In this document: positions 1-8,447 of the stretch, in pieces
Numbering within the stretch: the stretch's first letter is position 1
Layout of the letters: the number at the start of each line of letters is the position of its first letter
Assembly: GCF_004328665.1 (NCBI RefSeq)
Contig: NZ_CP019770.1
Span: 682,001-746,000, forward strand
Origin: Pseudoalteromonas sp. DL-6
GTDB lineage: Bacteria; Pseudomonadota; Gammaproteobacteria; Enterobacterales; Alteromonadaceae
Direction of reading: 5' to 3'
Length of the DNA stretch: 64,000 nucleotides
The notes under the pieces: model-generated
Seen by the model: only the letters and a program-made list of their open reading frames with translations
Database searches by the model: none
What the model was told of the DNA's origin: nothing
Program-made: the position numbers and the translations under genes

Positions 1-254
1 ACCTTTACGGATTAAAATTTGTTCAAACTAGGGGGGGTTAATCGCGGCGCGAGGTTTGTAACCTAGTGGGCTAAGTAAAAACCGAGCAACAAAGAGTAAA
101 TCGCCCCTAGGCAGAACCCGAAGGGCAGCGCCTGTTTGGCATTGATGCTGCGTTATCGCCTATTTATGGGGAATAACCACACCACATAGGCTCTGCCTTG
201 CCTAAATACCAAACAGACTGCTGCAAATTTAACCTTGAAGGGTCAACAGACCCT
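1..254. repeat. MITE-like dispersed repeat, left end cut by window edge
   Basis: No gene is visible in the first 397 bases. The stretch ends at 238-254 in a sequence whose reverse complement begins AGGGTCTGTTGACCC; positions 1-21 match the continuation of that same end (ACC, TT, GG, TTAAA, TTTG in the same order), so the first bases lie inside the opposite terminal inverted repeat and its outermost roughly 10 bases fall before the window. Inside, 132-143 (CTGTTTGGCATT) pairs with 205-216, which gives a large folded core. A second, shorter relative lies at 62221-62298. No transposase is present, so I infer a non-autonomous element. Its parent element is not identified. Confidence 0.6.
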
Positions 255-397
255 AATCTTGTATTTACTTTTAAGATTGCTTTTTGAACTTAATCAGCTT
301 TTCAATCGCTTGCTTTTGACCTCAGTCATAGAATTCATTGGAGTTGCTTTTTATCGAGTGGTAGCATTGCTTTAATTAGCAAAGCGAAGACGTCATT

Positions 398-961
398 ATG
401 AATAACTTACCAGATTACGAAAAAGCCCAACTTCTTTTAGAGAAAAACGAAATATTTGTATCACCCGCAGAAGCGCATGGCGTTATTAGCGGTTTACTTG
501 CTTGTGGGTTAAGCATTGATGATAAAGAATACTTAGGCTTATTGAGCGATGTATTTAATGATGGCGAGTCGTTTAGCAACGATTTAAAGCAGTTTTTTGG
601 CCAAATTTATCAACAAGTGGTTGAAAGTTTTAATAACGAAGAGTTTCAATTTGACTTGTTTTTACCTAGTGATGACGAAACACTCATCGATCAGGCCAAT
701 GGGCTCGTATCATGGGTAGCTGGGTTTATGTTGGGCTTTGGCTTAAAGCAAAAAGACTATGGCAAGCTGTCGGCAGATGTAAAAGAAGTGATCAGTGACT
801 TTAGCGAAATTACACGCCTAGATACAACCTTTGAAGAAACCGAAGAAGATAGCCAAGCACTGCATGAAGTGATTGAGTACGTCCGCGTATCGGCGCTTCT
901 GTGTTTTGCTGAGCTAGGCAAAGAGCAAAATCCACAAAGCAACAAAAAAACACTGCATTAA
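398..961 (+). CDS. ygfB: YgfB-like UPF0149 family protein
   Basis: 187-residue acidic, soluble protein of the UPF0149 (YgfB/YecA) family. The N-terminal part carries the family's small-residue turn (GVISGLLACG, about residues 28-37) and the second half has an Ala/Gly-rich helix (WVAGFMLGFG). The length is close to the usual 190. There is no signal peptide and no metal-binding C-terminal tail of the SecA type, which favours YgfB over YecA. It opens a run ygfB-pepP-ubiH-ubiI in the same order as in E. coli, which is the strongest support for the name. In E. coli zapA lies divergently upstream; here that place holds the repeat. The biochemical role is not apparent from sequence. Confidence 0.9.
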   Translation: MNNLPDYEKAQLLLEKNEIFVSPAEAHGVISGLLACGLSIDDKEYLGLLSDVFNDGESFSNDLKQFFGQIYQQVVESFNNEEFQFDLFLPSDDETLIDQANGLVSWVAGFMLGFGLKQKDYGKLSADVKEVISDFSEITRLDTTFEETEEDSQALHEVIEYVRVSALLCFAELGKEQNPQSNKKTLH

Positions 962-997
962 TTGAGCAACACAATAAAAGTAATGGGTTAGTTATTA

Positions 998-2320
998 ATG
1001 GTTGAAATACAAAAGTCAGAGTTTAAAGCGCGCCGCGAGCGTTTATTGGCGGCAATGGATAATAACAGTATTGCTATAATTCCCGCAGCAACAGAACTCA
1101 CGCGTAGCCGTGATACTCATTATCCGTTTCGACAAGACAGTGACTTTTTTTACTTAACTGGTTTTAACGAACCCGATGCCGTGTTGGTGCTTTGTAAGAA
1201 CAGTGATACGCCTTCACTATTATTTTGTTTAGATAAGGACAAACTTGCAGAAGTATGGCACGGCAGGCGCATTGGTTTTGAAAAAGCACAAAGCGAATAC
1301 TTATTCGACAAAACTTATGCACTTAGTGAGCTAAATGAACAATTATTGAATTTGGTGAACGGCCAACAGATTTTATTTTATGCACAAGGGACGTATCCTG
1401 CCTTTGATGGCAAAGTATTTTCAATGCTCAACACTTTGCGCAGTGCCCCTAAAAAAGGGGATATAGCACCGAGTACAATTAAAGATATTCGCCCTTTATT
1501 GCATGAAATGCGCTTATTTAAATCGCCAGGCGAAATTAACATTATGCGTGAGGGCTGTGAAATAAGCGCTCGAGCACACATGCGAGCCATGCGTTTTTCC
1601 CACGTTGGCGCAACCGAGTTTCAACTAGAGGCAGAGCTTCATCATCACTATGCAATGAACGGTGCGCCACATCCTGCTTATGGCACTATTGTCGGCAGTG
1701 GCGATAACGCCAATATTTTGCACTACACCCAAAATAGCGATGTATTAAACAATGGCGACTTAGTACTGATTGATTCAGGCTGTGAGCTACAAGGCTACGC
1801 CGCCGATATAACGCGTACTTTCCCGGTTAACGGTAAATTTAGCACTGAGCAAGCTGCGCTTTATAATATTGTACTCAAAGCGCAAGAAGTCGCTTTTAGC
1901 GAAATAAAACCCGGTGGCCTCTTATCTCAGGCAAATAAATTCGCTATGCAAGTACTAACCCAAGGGTTACTCGATTTAGGTATTTTAACCGGCGATTTTG
2001 ATGAGTTAATGGCACAAGGTGCCTGTAAAGAATACTACATGCATGGTCTTGGTCACTGGTTAGGACTTGATGTTCATGATGTGGGTGATTATAAGATTAA
2101 TAACCAGGAGCGCGCCTTAGAGGCTGGTATGGTGCTGACCATAGAGCCTGGGCTATATATTAGTAAAGACTCAAATGCGCCTCAAAAATACCAAGGTATA
2201 GGTATTCGTATTGAAGATAACTTATTAGTAACTGATTCAGGTCACGACAACTTAACCATTAGCGTGCCTAAAACAATTAGTGAAATAGAAGCGCTAATGC
2301 AAAGCGCTAAAAACGCATAA
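998..2320 (+). CDS. pepP: Xaa-Pro aminopeptidase
   Basis: 440-residue cytoplasmic metallopeptidase that removes the N-terminal residue from peptides with proline in second place. The first 170 residues form the aminopeptidase-P N-terminal domain (FRQDSDFFYLTGF near residue 44). The pita-bread catalytic domain follows with its five di-manganese ligands in place: Asp near 258 and 269 (DSGCELQGYAADITRTF), His near 349 (HGLGHWLGLDVHD), Glu near 384 (TIEPGLY) and Glu near 405 (GIRIEDN). The length matches E. coli PepP. It lies 36 bases after ygfB and 14 bases before the likely ubiH start, so co-transcription is likely. Confidence 0.96.
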   Translation: MVEIQKSEFKARRERLLAAMDNNSIAIIPAATELTRSRDTHYPFRQDSDFFYLTGFNEPDAVLVLCKNSDTPSLLFCLDKDKLAEVWHGRRIGFEKAQSEYLFDKTYALSELNEQLLNLVNGQQILFYAQGTYPAFDGKVFSMLNTLRSAPKKGDIAPSTIKDIRPLLHEMRLFKSPGEINIMREGCEISARAHMRAMRFSHVGATEFQLEAELHHHYAMNGAPHPAYGTIVGSGDNANILHYTQNSDVLNNGDLVLIDSGCELQGYAADITRTFPVNGKFSTEQAALYNIVLKAQEVAFSEIKPGGLLSQANKFAMQVLTQGLLDLGILTGDFDELMAQGACKEYYMHGLGHWLGLDVHDVGDYKINNQERALEAGMVLTIEPGLYISKDSNAPQKYQGIGIRIEDNLLVTDSGHDNLTISVPKTISEIEALMQSAKNA

Positions 2321-2334
2321 GCTTGGAGATAAAA

Positions 2335-3522
2335 GTGGCTAAGCAGTTTGATGTTGTAGTAATTGGTGGTGGTTTAGTTGGCGCAAGTTGTGCTCTAAGT
2401 ATAAGTAAAAAAAATCCCAGCTTAAATATTGCTGTAATTGAAGCAAATCAAGTAACCACTGATTATCACCCAAGCTTTGATGACAGAAGCATCGCACTTG
2501 CCCAGCAGTCGGTAGAATATCTACAAAGCCTCAATTTATTTGAAATGAACGCTCCCTATGCTGCGGCCATAAAAAAAGTGAGTGTGTCAGACAAAGGGCA
2601 CTTTGGTAAAACCCATATAGAGTGTGAGGAGTTTGCAAAACCCTCATTAGGTTATGTGGTAGAGGTAAACCCATTTGGCAGAGCGCTGCATCAGCGTTTA
2701 ATGCAATCAAACATATCGCTTTTTTGCCCAGATAGCGTAACAGCGATAAAACAAAACGCCGATAGTAATGAACTTACATTACAAAGTAGCGAAAAACTCA
2801 GTGCTAAGCTGCTGGTGATTGCCGACGGTGCACAATCGCCAACCCGTAATTTATTGGGGCTCGGCTTCAATACCCAGCCTTATGAACAAGGTGCGATTAT
2901 TGCCAATATAGAAGTCGCTGGTGGGCACCATCATCAGGCGTTTGAGCGGTTTACCCAAAATGGCCCAATGGCTTTATTACCCATGAGTAATAACCGCTAT
3001 TCGTTAGTATGGTGTATGCGCCAAGAACATATTGAGCAGTATATGTCGCTAAGTGAACCAGATTTTATAAGTGCGCTGCAAACTGCCTTTGGTTATCGTG
3101 CAGGACAGTTTATAAAAGTCGGTATGCGCGCTAGTTACCCTCTAGTTTATGGGCAAATAGAATCGTTAACAGCGCATCGTACTGTGGTAATAGGCAACGC
3201 GGCACACGCCATTCACCCAATTGCAGGGCAAGGCTTTAATTTAGGGCTGCGAGATGTACAAGTGCTGAGTAACTTAATGGCAAACAGTGAAAATGATTTA
3301 GGTAGCTATGCTTTTACTCGTCAATATTCAATTAAGCGCAGCGATGATATAAACACTGTGATGACATTGACAGATGCCTTGGTTCGACTTTTTTCAAACT
3401 CATCACGGGTGTTAGCGCTTGGTCGCAGTATTGGGCTATTTTCAATGGATTTATTCCCCGTATTAAAAGCTCCATTAGCAAAGCAATTAATGGGGCAAGT
3501 TAAACAAGGTACACGTTTATGA
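2335..3522 (+). CDS. ubiH: UbiH, 2-octaprenyl-6-methoxyphenol hydroxylase
   Basis: FAD-dependent monooxygenase of the UbiH/COQ6 family that acts in ubiquinone ring hydroxylation. The N-terminal dinucleotide fold (VVVIGGGLVGASCA) is followed by the conserved ADGAQSPTR segment and the second FAD motif GNAAHAIHPIAGQGFNLGLRD-like region near residue 285. An upstream in-frame TTG at 2323 is possible, but I chose the GTG at 2335 because GGAG at 2325-2328 sits at ribosome-binding distance. The stop overlaps the ubiI start as ATGA at 3519-3522, so the two hydroxylases are translationally coupled. UbiH rather than UbiF is inferred from gene order. Confidence 0.9.
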   Translation: MAKQFDVVVIGGGLVGASCALSISKKNPSLNIAVIEANQVTTDYHPSFDDRSIALAQQSVEYLQSLNLFEMNAPYAAAIKKVSVSDKGHFGKTHIECEEFAKPSLGYVVEVNPFGRALHQRLMQSNISLFCPDSVTAIKQNADSNELTLQSSEKLSAKLLVIADGAQSPTRNLLGLGFNTQPYEQGAIIANIEVAGGHHHQAFERFTQNGPMALLPMSNNRYSLVWCMRQEHIEQYMSLSEPDFISALQTAFGYRAGQFIKVGMRASYPLVYGQIESLTAHRTVVIGNAAHAIHPIAGQGFNLGLRDVQVLSNLMANSENDLGSYAFTRQYSIKRSDDINTVMTLTDALVRLFSNSSRVLALGRSIGLFSMDLFPVLKAPLAKQLMGQVKQGTRL

Positions 3523-4685
3523 AACAAGTACAGGTTTGTATAGTGGGTGGTGGCTGCGTTGGGTTAACGCTGGCGCTCGGGCTTGCTAAAGCGGATATTA
3601 GCGTGGTTGTGTTAGATGCTGCGCCAGCTCAAGCTCCACCGAGTGATGATTATGGCTTACGAGTTAGTGCACTAAGTATTGCCAGCCAAACCTTGCTGGA
3701 GCAATTAAATGTATGGCCACACATAATTGCTGAGCGTGCTTGTGCTTATACGCACATGGATGTACGCGATGCCGACAGCTTTGGAAAAATAGCCTTTAAT
3801 AACGAGCAACTTGAGCTTGAGCATTTAGGGCACATAGTTGAAAACGATATTATTCGCTTTGCGCTAATAAAAGAGCTTGAGCAACAAAGTAATGCCACAG
3901 TGATGTTTGATACTGAGTATCAGCAAATACATCAAAGTGAGTCTGATGTATTTATTAATTTAAAAACTGGCGAACCTATTATTGCTAAGTTGCTGGTGGC
4001 GGCTGATGGCGCAAATTCAGCGATTCGTAAACAGTTTAATATGGCGCTGAGCTTTAAAGATTACGATCACCATGCGTTAGTAGCGACAGTTAAAACCAAA
4101 GAGTCACATGAAAATACCGCACGCCAAGTGTTTTTACCAACCGGGCCACTAGCGTTTTTACCACTAAGCGATGAGCATACTCATTCAATTGTGTGGTCAA
4201 CCAGCCCCAATCATTGCGATGAATTGTTAGCAATGGACGACACCGCCTTTAATAAAGCAGTTATGGCTGCCATAGATGGCCAATGCGGTTTATGTGAAGT
4301 ACAAAGTAAGCGCGCCGCATTCCCACTTAAAATGCGTTACGCCCAACAATGGGTTAATGGCAAGGTGGTGTTAATGGGCGATGCAGCGCATACCATTCAT
4401 CCATTAGCAGGGCTTGGTATGAACCTAGGTCTAAAAGATGCCGCTTATTTAATAGAGCTACTAAGTAAAGACGCCAAAGAATTTGCCAGTACGCGCACAC
4501 TGCGTGATTACGAGCGTACTCGCAAGCTCGACGCACAAAAACACATCGCCATGATGCAAGGGCTAAAAGAGCTATTTGAAGGCGCAAACCCAGTTAAAAA
4601 GCTGATTCGGGGAGTAGGGCTTTCACTCGTTGATAACTTAGGCCCAATCAAACACCTATTCGCCAAAGAAGCGATTGGAAAATAA
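3519..4685 (+). CDS. ubiI: UbiI/VisC-type FAD-dependent ubiquinone hydroxylase
   Basis: 388-residue paralogue of the preceding gene in the same flavoprotein family. It has an N-terminal GGGCVGLTLALGLA nucleotide-binding fold, AADGANSAIR in the middle and GDAAHTIHPLAGLGMNLGLKD-type FAD contact near residue 285. The family member at this place after ubiH in E. coli is UbiI (VisC), the C5-hydroxylase of ubiquinone synthesis; that assignment rests mainly on synteny. It overlaps ubiH by four bases and ends the operon. Just downstream (4686-4716) is a short AT/GC-mixed repeat-like tract. Confidence 0.9.
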   Translation: MKQVQVCIVGGGCVGLTLALGLAKADISVVVLDAAPAQAPPSDDYGLRVSALSIASQTLLEQLNVWPHIIAERACAYTHMDVRDADSFGKIAFNNEQLELEHLGHIVENDIIRFALIKELEQQSNATVMFDTEYQQIHQSESDVFINLKTGEPIIAKLLVAADGANSAIRKQFNMALSFKDYDHHALVATVKTKESHENTARQVFLPTGPLAFLPLSDEHTHSIVWSTSPNHCDELLAMDDTAFNKAVMAAIDGQCGLCEVQSKRAAFPLKMRYAQQWVNGKVVLMGDAAHTIHPLAGLGMNLGLKDAAYLIELLSKDAKEFASTRTLRDYERTRKLDAQKHIAMMQGLKELFEGANPVKKLIRGVGLSLVDNLGPIKHLFAKEAIGK

Positions 4686-4687
4686 CG

Positions 4688-4716
4688 TAGGTTGGGAAGA
4701 GCGAAGCGAAATCCAA
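4688..4716. repeat. Short hairpin-forming intergenic repeat
   Basis: The stretch beginning GTAGGTTGGGAAGAGCG and ending AAATCCAAC has GTTGG and CCAAC as inverted ends around an GAGCGAAGCGAAAT core. The same sort of sequence is familiar from intergenic regions of several gammaproteobacteria. Only one copy was found here, so its status as a repeat is from memory rather than from this window. Confidence 0.3.
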
Positions 4717-4810
4717 CAGGTAAAGTGGTTAGTTTTTAGTTGTAAGTTATCAGTAAAGCTAGTTTGTAAGTTGCGTATGAAAATATTTTGTAGAAAAGTA
4801 AGGAAGCTAT

Positions 4811-5638
4811 ATGCGTTTAAAATATTTAATTTTTGCATTGTTTATGACTTTGCTAGTTTATATGGTGATGGTGATATTAACTAACCCACTGATTGGTGAA
4901 TCGTTTAAATATTTAATACCGCCTGTCATATCTGTTGTTGGTGCTTATTTGTTCACTGAGTACAAAGCAAAAAAAGAAAAGGAAATAGATGTATTAAGAA
5001 ACAAGCTTTTTATACTTTCTAATCTTGAAAGTAAATACCATTTATTGCTTAACATGAAATCAGCATATGCGGAGGAAAAATCAAATCCTCTCAGGTGTGT
5101 ATTGTTAAGAGGTTTCGTAACTGGATTACCTAAAGTAGAAAAGCTATCTCAAGAGTTTTTAACAAAAATAATATCCGATAAAGATGACTTTAGTTTTTAT
5201 AAAAAAGTATGTGCTCTTGAGCATAATTTGCAGCTCATCTTTAATTTATTTGAAGAAAGGCAGAGTTTGCATGAATCGACTAGGAAAGAAGTAAATAATA
5301 AAAACCTGTTCTTTCCTATACATAGAATTATAGAAATTGATTCAGCGACTCTTGGCACTCTCTTCACTCAAACAGAGCAGCTCTTAACCCTTATAAATTC
5401 GCAATCTTCAAAATTAAAGGACTTTTTTGGTCGTAGTGATGTCATTAGTGTAATTGGCTCTAAGTCTTTGGAAGATTCAAAGTTATATGATTTTATTGAT
5501 TTAAAGTTCGAAAAAATACATTTTACACGTAAAACGTTTAATGTATGGGTCGAGCATGTTAAATCTAATAAAGCTTTTTATGAGAAAGACCTAGAAGGTT
5601 TGTATACTAAAAGAAGTGTAGCTTTTTCATTAGGCTAG
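4811..5638 (+). CDS. Membrane-anchored protein of unknown function
   Basis: 275-residue protein that I do not recognise. It starts with two hydrophobic segments (about residues 4-24 and 33-50) separated by a short loop, then a Lys/Glu-rich stretch (KAKKEKEIDVLRNKLFILSN) that looks like a helical stalk, then a mostly helical soluble domain of some 200 residues without Cys clusters or obvious catalytic motifs. An AAGGAA ribosome-binding site precedes the ATG. It stands alone between ubiI and a convergent esterase gene. Its lower GC and Lys/Asn/Ser-rich composition differ from the ubi genes before it, which hints at an accessory gene. Function is unknown. Confidence 0.7.
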   Translation: MRLKYLIFALFMTLLVYMVMVILTNPLIGESFKYLIPPVISVVGAYLFTEYKAKKEKEIDVLRNKLFILSNLESKYHLLLNMKSAYAEEKSNPLRCVLLRGFVTGLPKVEKLSQEFLTKIISDKDDFSFYKKVCALEHNLQLIFNLFEERQSLHESTRKEVNNKNLFFPIHRIIEIDSATLGTLFTQTEQLLTLINSQSSKLKDFFGRSDVISVIGSKSLEDSKLYDFIDLKFEKIHFTRKTFNVWVEHVKSNKAFYEKDLEGLYTKRSVAFSLG

Positions 5639-5844
5639 CTTTACAGGCTCTAAAAGTTATTAATAGGTGTAACGGGGAGCTTTAAAACAGATTAAAAGCT
5701 GCGCTTTTCACGCGAGCAATTTCAGCGTCTACATGCAAAGTTTAACACTGGCTTAATTTCACCTGTAGGCGTTTAGCTTGGCGGCGCGACGAGCATAGCT
5801 CGTAATTACTATCGTTAATTAAAAAGCGCTTTGCGTTAAATTAG

Positions 5845-7044
5845 TTACAAATTGGCTTGGGCTTCATTCACCATATCTTGTAGTGCATCAATTAACAGTG
5901 GGTCTCGCGAGTTCTGTTTAGCAAGTTCTAGTGCGTGTGTCATGCTGGTAACGGCTTCTTTAAACTGTTTGTCAGCCGTGTAGCCTTGCGATAATCGCAT
6001 GTGGGAGTAAGCTGCATTTGGGTAATCGCGAGTAAAGTGTTTAAGCGTCGTTATCGCTTTTTTAGTGTTGCCAAATTTTTGCTGGCGGTGGGCAAATTCT
6101 ACGTACACATCTTGTGGAATTTTAAGCTCAAACCCGTACTTATCACTAAGTGCTTGGTAATAACCGGTAATCAATGATACATCAGCGAATTTTCCGTGCT
6201 CGTCAGTCACTTTAAATATTAGGTCGCTAAATAAGTGAATTAAGCTATCGCTAAGTGCTGGAAGTATGGTGCCCATATGAGTAAAAGAGGGGTAATGCTT
6301 ATATTCCCATTTTAGCTGCGTGGGCATTTGTTGCTCTAAATTTACTAAAGTATTTAATGCACCTGTATAAAAGCGTGCGCCTTCACTTGCTACACTAATA
6401 AATAACGCTTGAGCGCCTTTAGGGTTTTTAGTGTATTTAGTGATATTACTTTTTAACTCTTCATCACTCCACCAACTATTTGGGCTTATGGCTATATAGT
6501 TGTTAAATAATTCCGGCTGATTAACTAAAGTATAAAGCGCTAATGTACCAGCATTAGAATGACCAATTAAGGTGTTGTAACCATTAGTTGGGTAGTTGCT
6601 ATTTATATAGGGCATGAGTTCGTCAGACACAAACTTTAAAAAATTATCGGTTTGCCCTGCGTCAGGCCATTTACTTTTAACAAAGGTTTGAAACTCAGTT
6701 TTAGGCTCCCCTTGTACTTTGGGTAAGTAATCACGAACACGGTTAGTTGTATCAATAGCAACAAGCATAACATTAGGTATCTGATCGTAATCAACAAGGG
6801 ATTTGATTACGCCAGACGCCGTATGAAAGTGTTCAACACCATCAAGTAAATAAATAACGTAAAGCGGCTGATCGTCTTTTACGGTTTCAGGTATGAAAAT
6901 TCTGAGAGGTCTGTCTTCGTTAAGTATTTTTGATTGAAGAATGACTTTTTTACCCACGGTTATGTCGGTTGTAGCGGTGTTTGCATAGCTTAAAAAAGAG
7001 GTACTAAAAGTAAGTATTAATACAAGCGATAATAAAAGCTTCAT
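5845..7044 (-). CDS. Secreted alpha/beta-hydrolase (esterase family) with C-terminal TPR-like repeats
   Basis: 399 residues with a Sec signal peptide (hydrophobic 3-20, ending SYANTA). The body is of the putative esterase (Fes/IroE, esterase D) type: YVIYLLDGVEHFHTASG near residue 62, the nucleophile elbow GHSNAGTLAL near 161 and HYPSFTHMG near 255, which likely supplies the catalytic His. The last 90 residues resemble tetratricopeptide helices (AYSHMRLSQGYTADKQFKEAV). The substrate is not evident; members act on siderophore or other esters. It is a single gene, convergent with the unknown gene at 4811 and divergent from rpsF. Confidence 0.8.
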   Translation of the reverse strand: MKLLLSLVLILTFSTSFLSYANTATTDITVGKKVILQSKILNEDRPLRIFIPETVKDDQPLYVIYLLDGVEHFHTASGVIKSLVDYDQIPNVMLVAIDTTNRVRDYLPKVQGEPKTEFQTFVKSKWPDAGQTDNFLKFVSDELMPYINSNYPTNGYNTLIGHSNAGTLALYTLVNQPELFNNYIAISPNSWWSDEELKSNITKYTKNPKGAQALFISVASEGARFYTGALNTLVNLEQQMPTQLKWEYKHYPSFTHMGTILPALSDSLIHLFSDLIFKVTDEHGKFADVSLITGYYQALSDKYGFELKIPQDVYVEFAHRQQKFGNTKKAITTLKHFTRDYPNAAYSHMRLSQGYTADKQFKEAVTSMTHALELAKQNSRDPLLIDALQDMVNEAQANL

Positions 7045-7240
7045 AAATATCCTTATTTAATAATGTGTTGCTTGATAATTGCACGGCTTTAGGTTTGAGT
7101 AAATGTTTATATTTTAGAAGTAAATGTAGAGCTTAAATAATTTAAAGCAATGCATTTCAAGCTCGGCGTCTACCTCGTAAATATTAAACACTTATTTTTA
7201 TTTTATTTGTTGATATAAAGGGAGCATCCAATAATGTCTT

Positions 7241-7312
7241 CCCGAAACCCGAAACCCGAAACCCGAAACCCGAAACCCGAAACCCGAAACCCGAAACCCG
7301 AAACCCGAAACC
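7241..7312. repeat. Tandem heptamer array (CCCGAAA)x10
   Basis: Ten uninterrupted perfect copies of CCCGAAA (7241-7310) followed by CC. It lies in the 424-base gap between the divergent esterase gene and rpsF, 36 bases before the -35 box of the ribosomal promoter. The rest of the gap holds the promoter and leader listed separately. Perfect identity of all units suggests recent slippage. Seven is not a multiple that would keep the helical face, so copy changes would shift upstream DNA relative to the promoter. Confidence 0.95.
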
Positions 7313-7347
7313 TTTAACACTTATCTATCAAAGCTTAAAAAACCTGC

Positions 7348-7376
7348 TTGCTTAATTATCCTACTAAGCGTAAAAT
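7348..7376 (+). promoter_or_regulatory. Sigma-70 promoter of rpsF operon with GC-rich discriminator
   Basis: A -35 box TTGCTT (7348-7353) and a -10 box TAAAAT (7371-7376) are separated by 17 bases. The -10 is followed at once by GCGCGC, a GC-rich discriminator of the kind found at stringently controlled ribosomal promoters. The start point would fall near 7384. Confidence 0.7.
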
Positions 7377-7405
7377 GCGCGCTCATTTCGGCTTTTAAAC
7401 TATTA

Positions 7406-7464
7406 ATTCCTTGCCTTAAACCGACCGGCCGAAACGGTAGAAGGCTCTATTAACCGTAAGGAAT
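7406..7464 (+). promoter_or_regulatory. rpsF leader resembling the S6:S18 autoregulatory RNA
   Basis: The leader can fold so that ATTCCTT (7406-7412) pairs perfectly with AAGGAAT (7458-7464) and GCCTT (7413-7417) with AAGGC (7441-7445), leaving a 12-base one-sided bulge (7446-7457) that ends in ACCGT; an inner ACCG/CGGT pair caps it. The outer stem contains AAGGA, the rpsF ribosome-binding site. In published work the S6:S18 complex binds a bulge with a CCG motif in its own mRNA leader. Location and layout match that description, so feedback repression by S6:S18 is inferred. Confidence 0.7.
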
Positions 7465-7468
7465 ATCC

Positions 7469-7810
7469 ATGCGTCATTACGAAATCGTATTCATGGTTCA
7501 CCCTGATCAGAGTGAGCAAGTATCTGGTATGATCGAACGTTATACTGGTTCTATCACTGAAGCAGGTGGTACTATCCACCGTCTTGAAGACTGGGGCCGT
7601 CGTCAACTGGCTTACCCAATCAACAAGCTTCATAAAGCTCATTATGTTCTTATGAACGTTGAAGCACCAACTGAAGTAATCAGCGAGCTAGAAACTACTT
7701 TCCGCTACAACGATGCAGTGCTTCGTAACTTAGTTATGCGTACTAAAAACGCTGTAACTGAAGCGTCTCCTCTTGTAAGAGAAGAGAAGAAAGAAGCACC
7801 AGCTGCTTAA
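7469..7810 (+). CDS. rpsF: 30S ribosomal protein S6
   Basis: 113-residue S6. It starts [18 protein letters not shown] and carries the conserved [19 protein letters not shown] segment that contacts S18 and 16S rRNA, and it ends in a short acidic/Lys-rich tail shorter than the polyglutamate tail of E. coli. It is the first gene of rpsF-priB-rpsR-rplI. Its ribosome-binding site lies inside the folded leader, so its translation is probably the controlled step of the operon. Confidence 0.99.
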   Translation: MRHYEIVFMVHPDQSEQVSGMIERYTGSITEAGGTIHRLEDWGRRQLAYPINKLHKAHYVLMNVEAPTEVISELETTFRYNDAVLRNLVMRTKNAVTEASPLVREEKKEAPAA

Positions 7811-7853
7811 TTGTTTTGAGTCCTAGCATGGCACGTAGTCAGCAGTTACTATA

Positions 7854-8171
7854 ATGGTTAGCCCATATACGAATCAGCTGGTTATATCTGGGGTAGTTTG
7901 TAAAACACCCAAGTTTAGCCAAAGCCCCGCGGGCATACCGCATTGTATTTTTGTTGTAGAACATAAATCAATGCAAGTTGAAGCAGATCTTAACCGTAAT
8001 AGTTATGTTAGGCTTCAGGTGGTTGCCAGTGGTAAGCAAATGCAACAACAGACTCAACATTTGCACGTTGGGCAGGCATTGCAAGTGAGTGGTTTTTTAA
8101 ATCGCCACGAAGGTCGTAACGGCCTTAGCCAATTGGTTTTGCATGCTCAGCATATAGAAAGAATTATTTGA
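7854..8171 (+). CDS. priB: Primosomal replication protein N
   Basis: 105-residue single-stranded-DNA-binding protein with one OB fold, which in E. coli works with PriA and DnaT to restart stalled forks. Family features seen are NQLVISGVVCKTPKFSQSPAGIPHC near the start and the basic strand around residues 50-65. It lies between rpsF and rpsR, the standard gammaproteobacterial position, with 43 bases before and 12 bases after. Confidence 0.95.
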   Translation: MVSPYTNQLVISGVVCKTPKFSQSPAGIPHCIFVVEHKSMQVEADLNRNSYVRLQVVASGKQMQQQTQHLHVGQALQVSGFLNRHEGRNGLSQLVLHAQHIERII

Positions 8172-8183
8172 GGAATTAATCTC

Positions 8184-8411
8184 ATGGCACGTTATTTCAG
8201 ACGTCGTAAGTTCTGCCGCTTTAAAGCGGAAGGCGTACAACAAATCGATTACAAAGATCTAGCTACTCTTAGAAACTATGTTACAGAAAGTGGCAAAATC
8301 GTACCTAGCCGTATCACAGGTACTAGCGCTAAATACCAGCGCCAGCTAGCAACTGCTATTAAGCGTGCTCGCTACTTAGCCCTTCTTCCATACACTGACT
8401 TACATAAGTAA
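8184..8411 (+). CDS. rpsR: 30S ribosomal protein S18
   Basis: 75-residue S18. It begins [17 protein letters not shown] and holds the conserved [19 protein letters not shown] and [28 protein letters not shown] regions that bind the S6/16S platform. Full length for the family. With S6 it forms the heterodimer proposed to bind the operon leader. A GAGGAA site precedes the ATG. Confidence 0.99.
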
Positions 8412-8447
8412 GCAGCGGATTAACACGTTTTTAAAAGGTGTAGAAAC

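Noticed and set aside
1..254. 6S RNA (ssrS) near the ygfB end
   Set aside because: The region folds, but the 6S bulge and closing stems are missing and the ends match a dispersed repeat seen again at 62221.
4675..4884. 69-residue frame overlapping the start of the gene at 4811
   Set aside because: It overlaps the end of ubiI and the better-supported gene in another frame, and lacks family likeness.
7241..7312. CRISPR-like array
   Set aside because: Units are seven bases with no spacers and no cas genes nearby; this is a simple tandem repeat.
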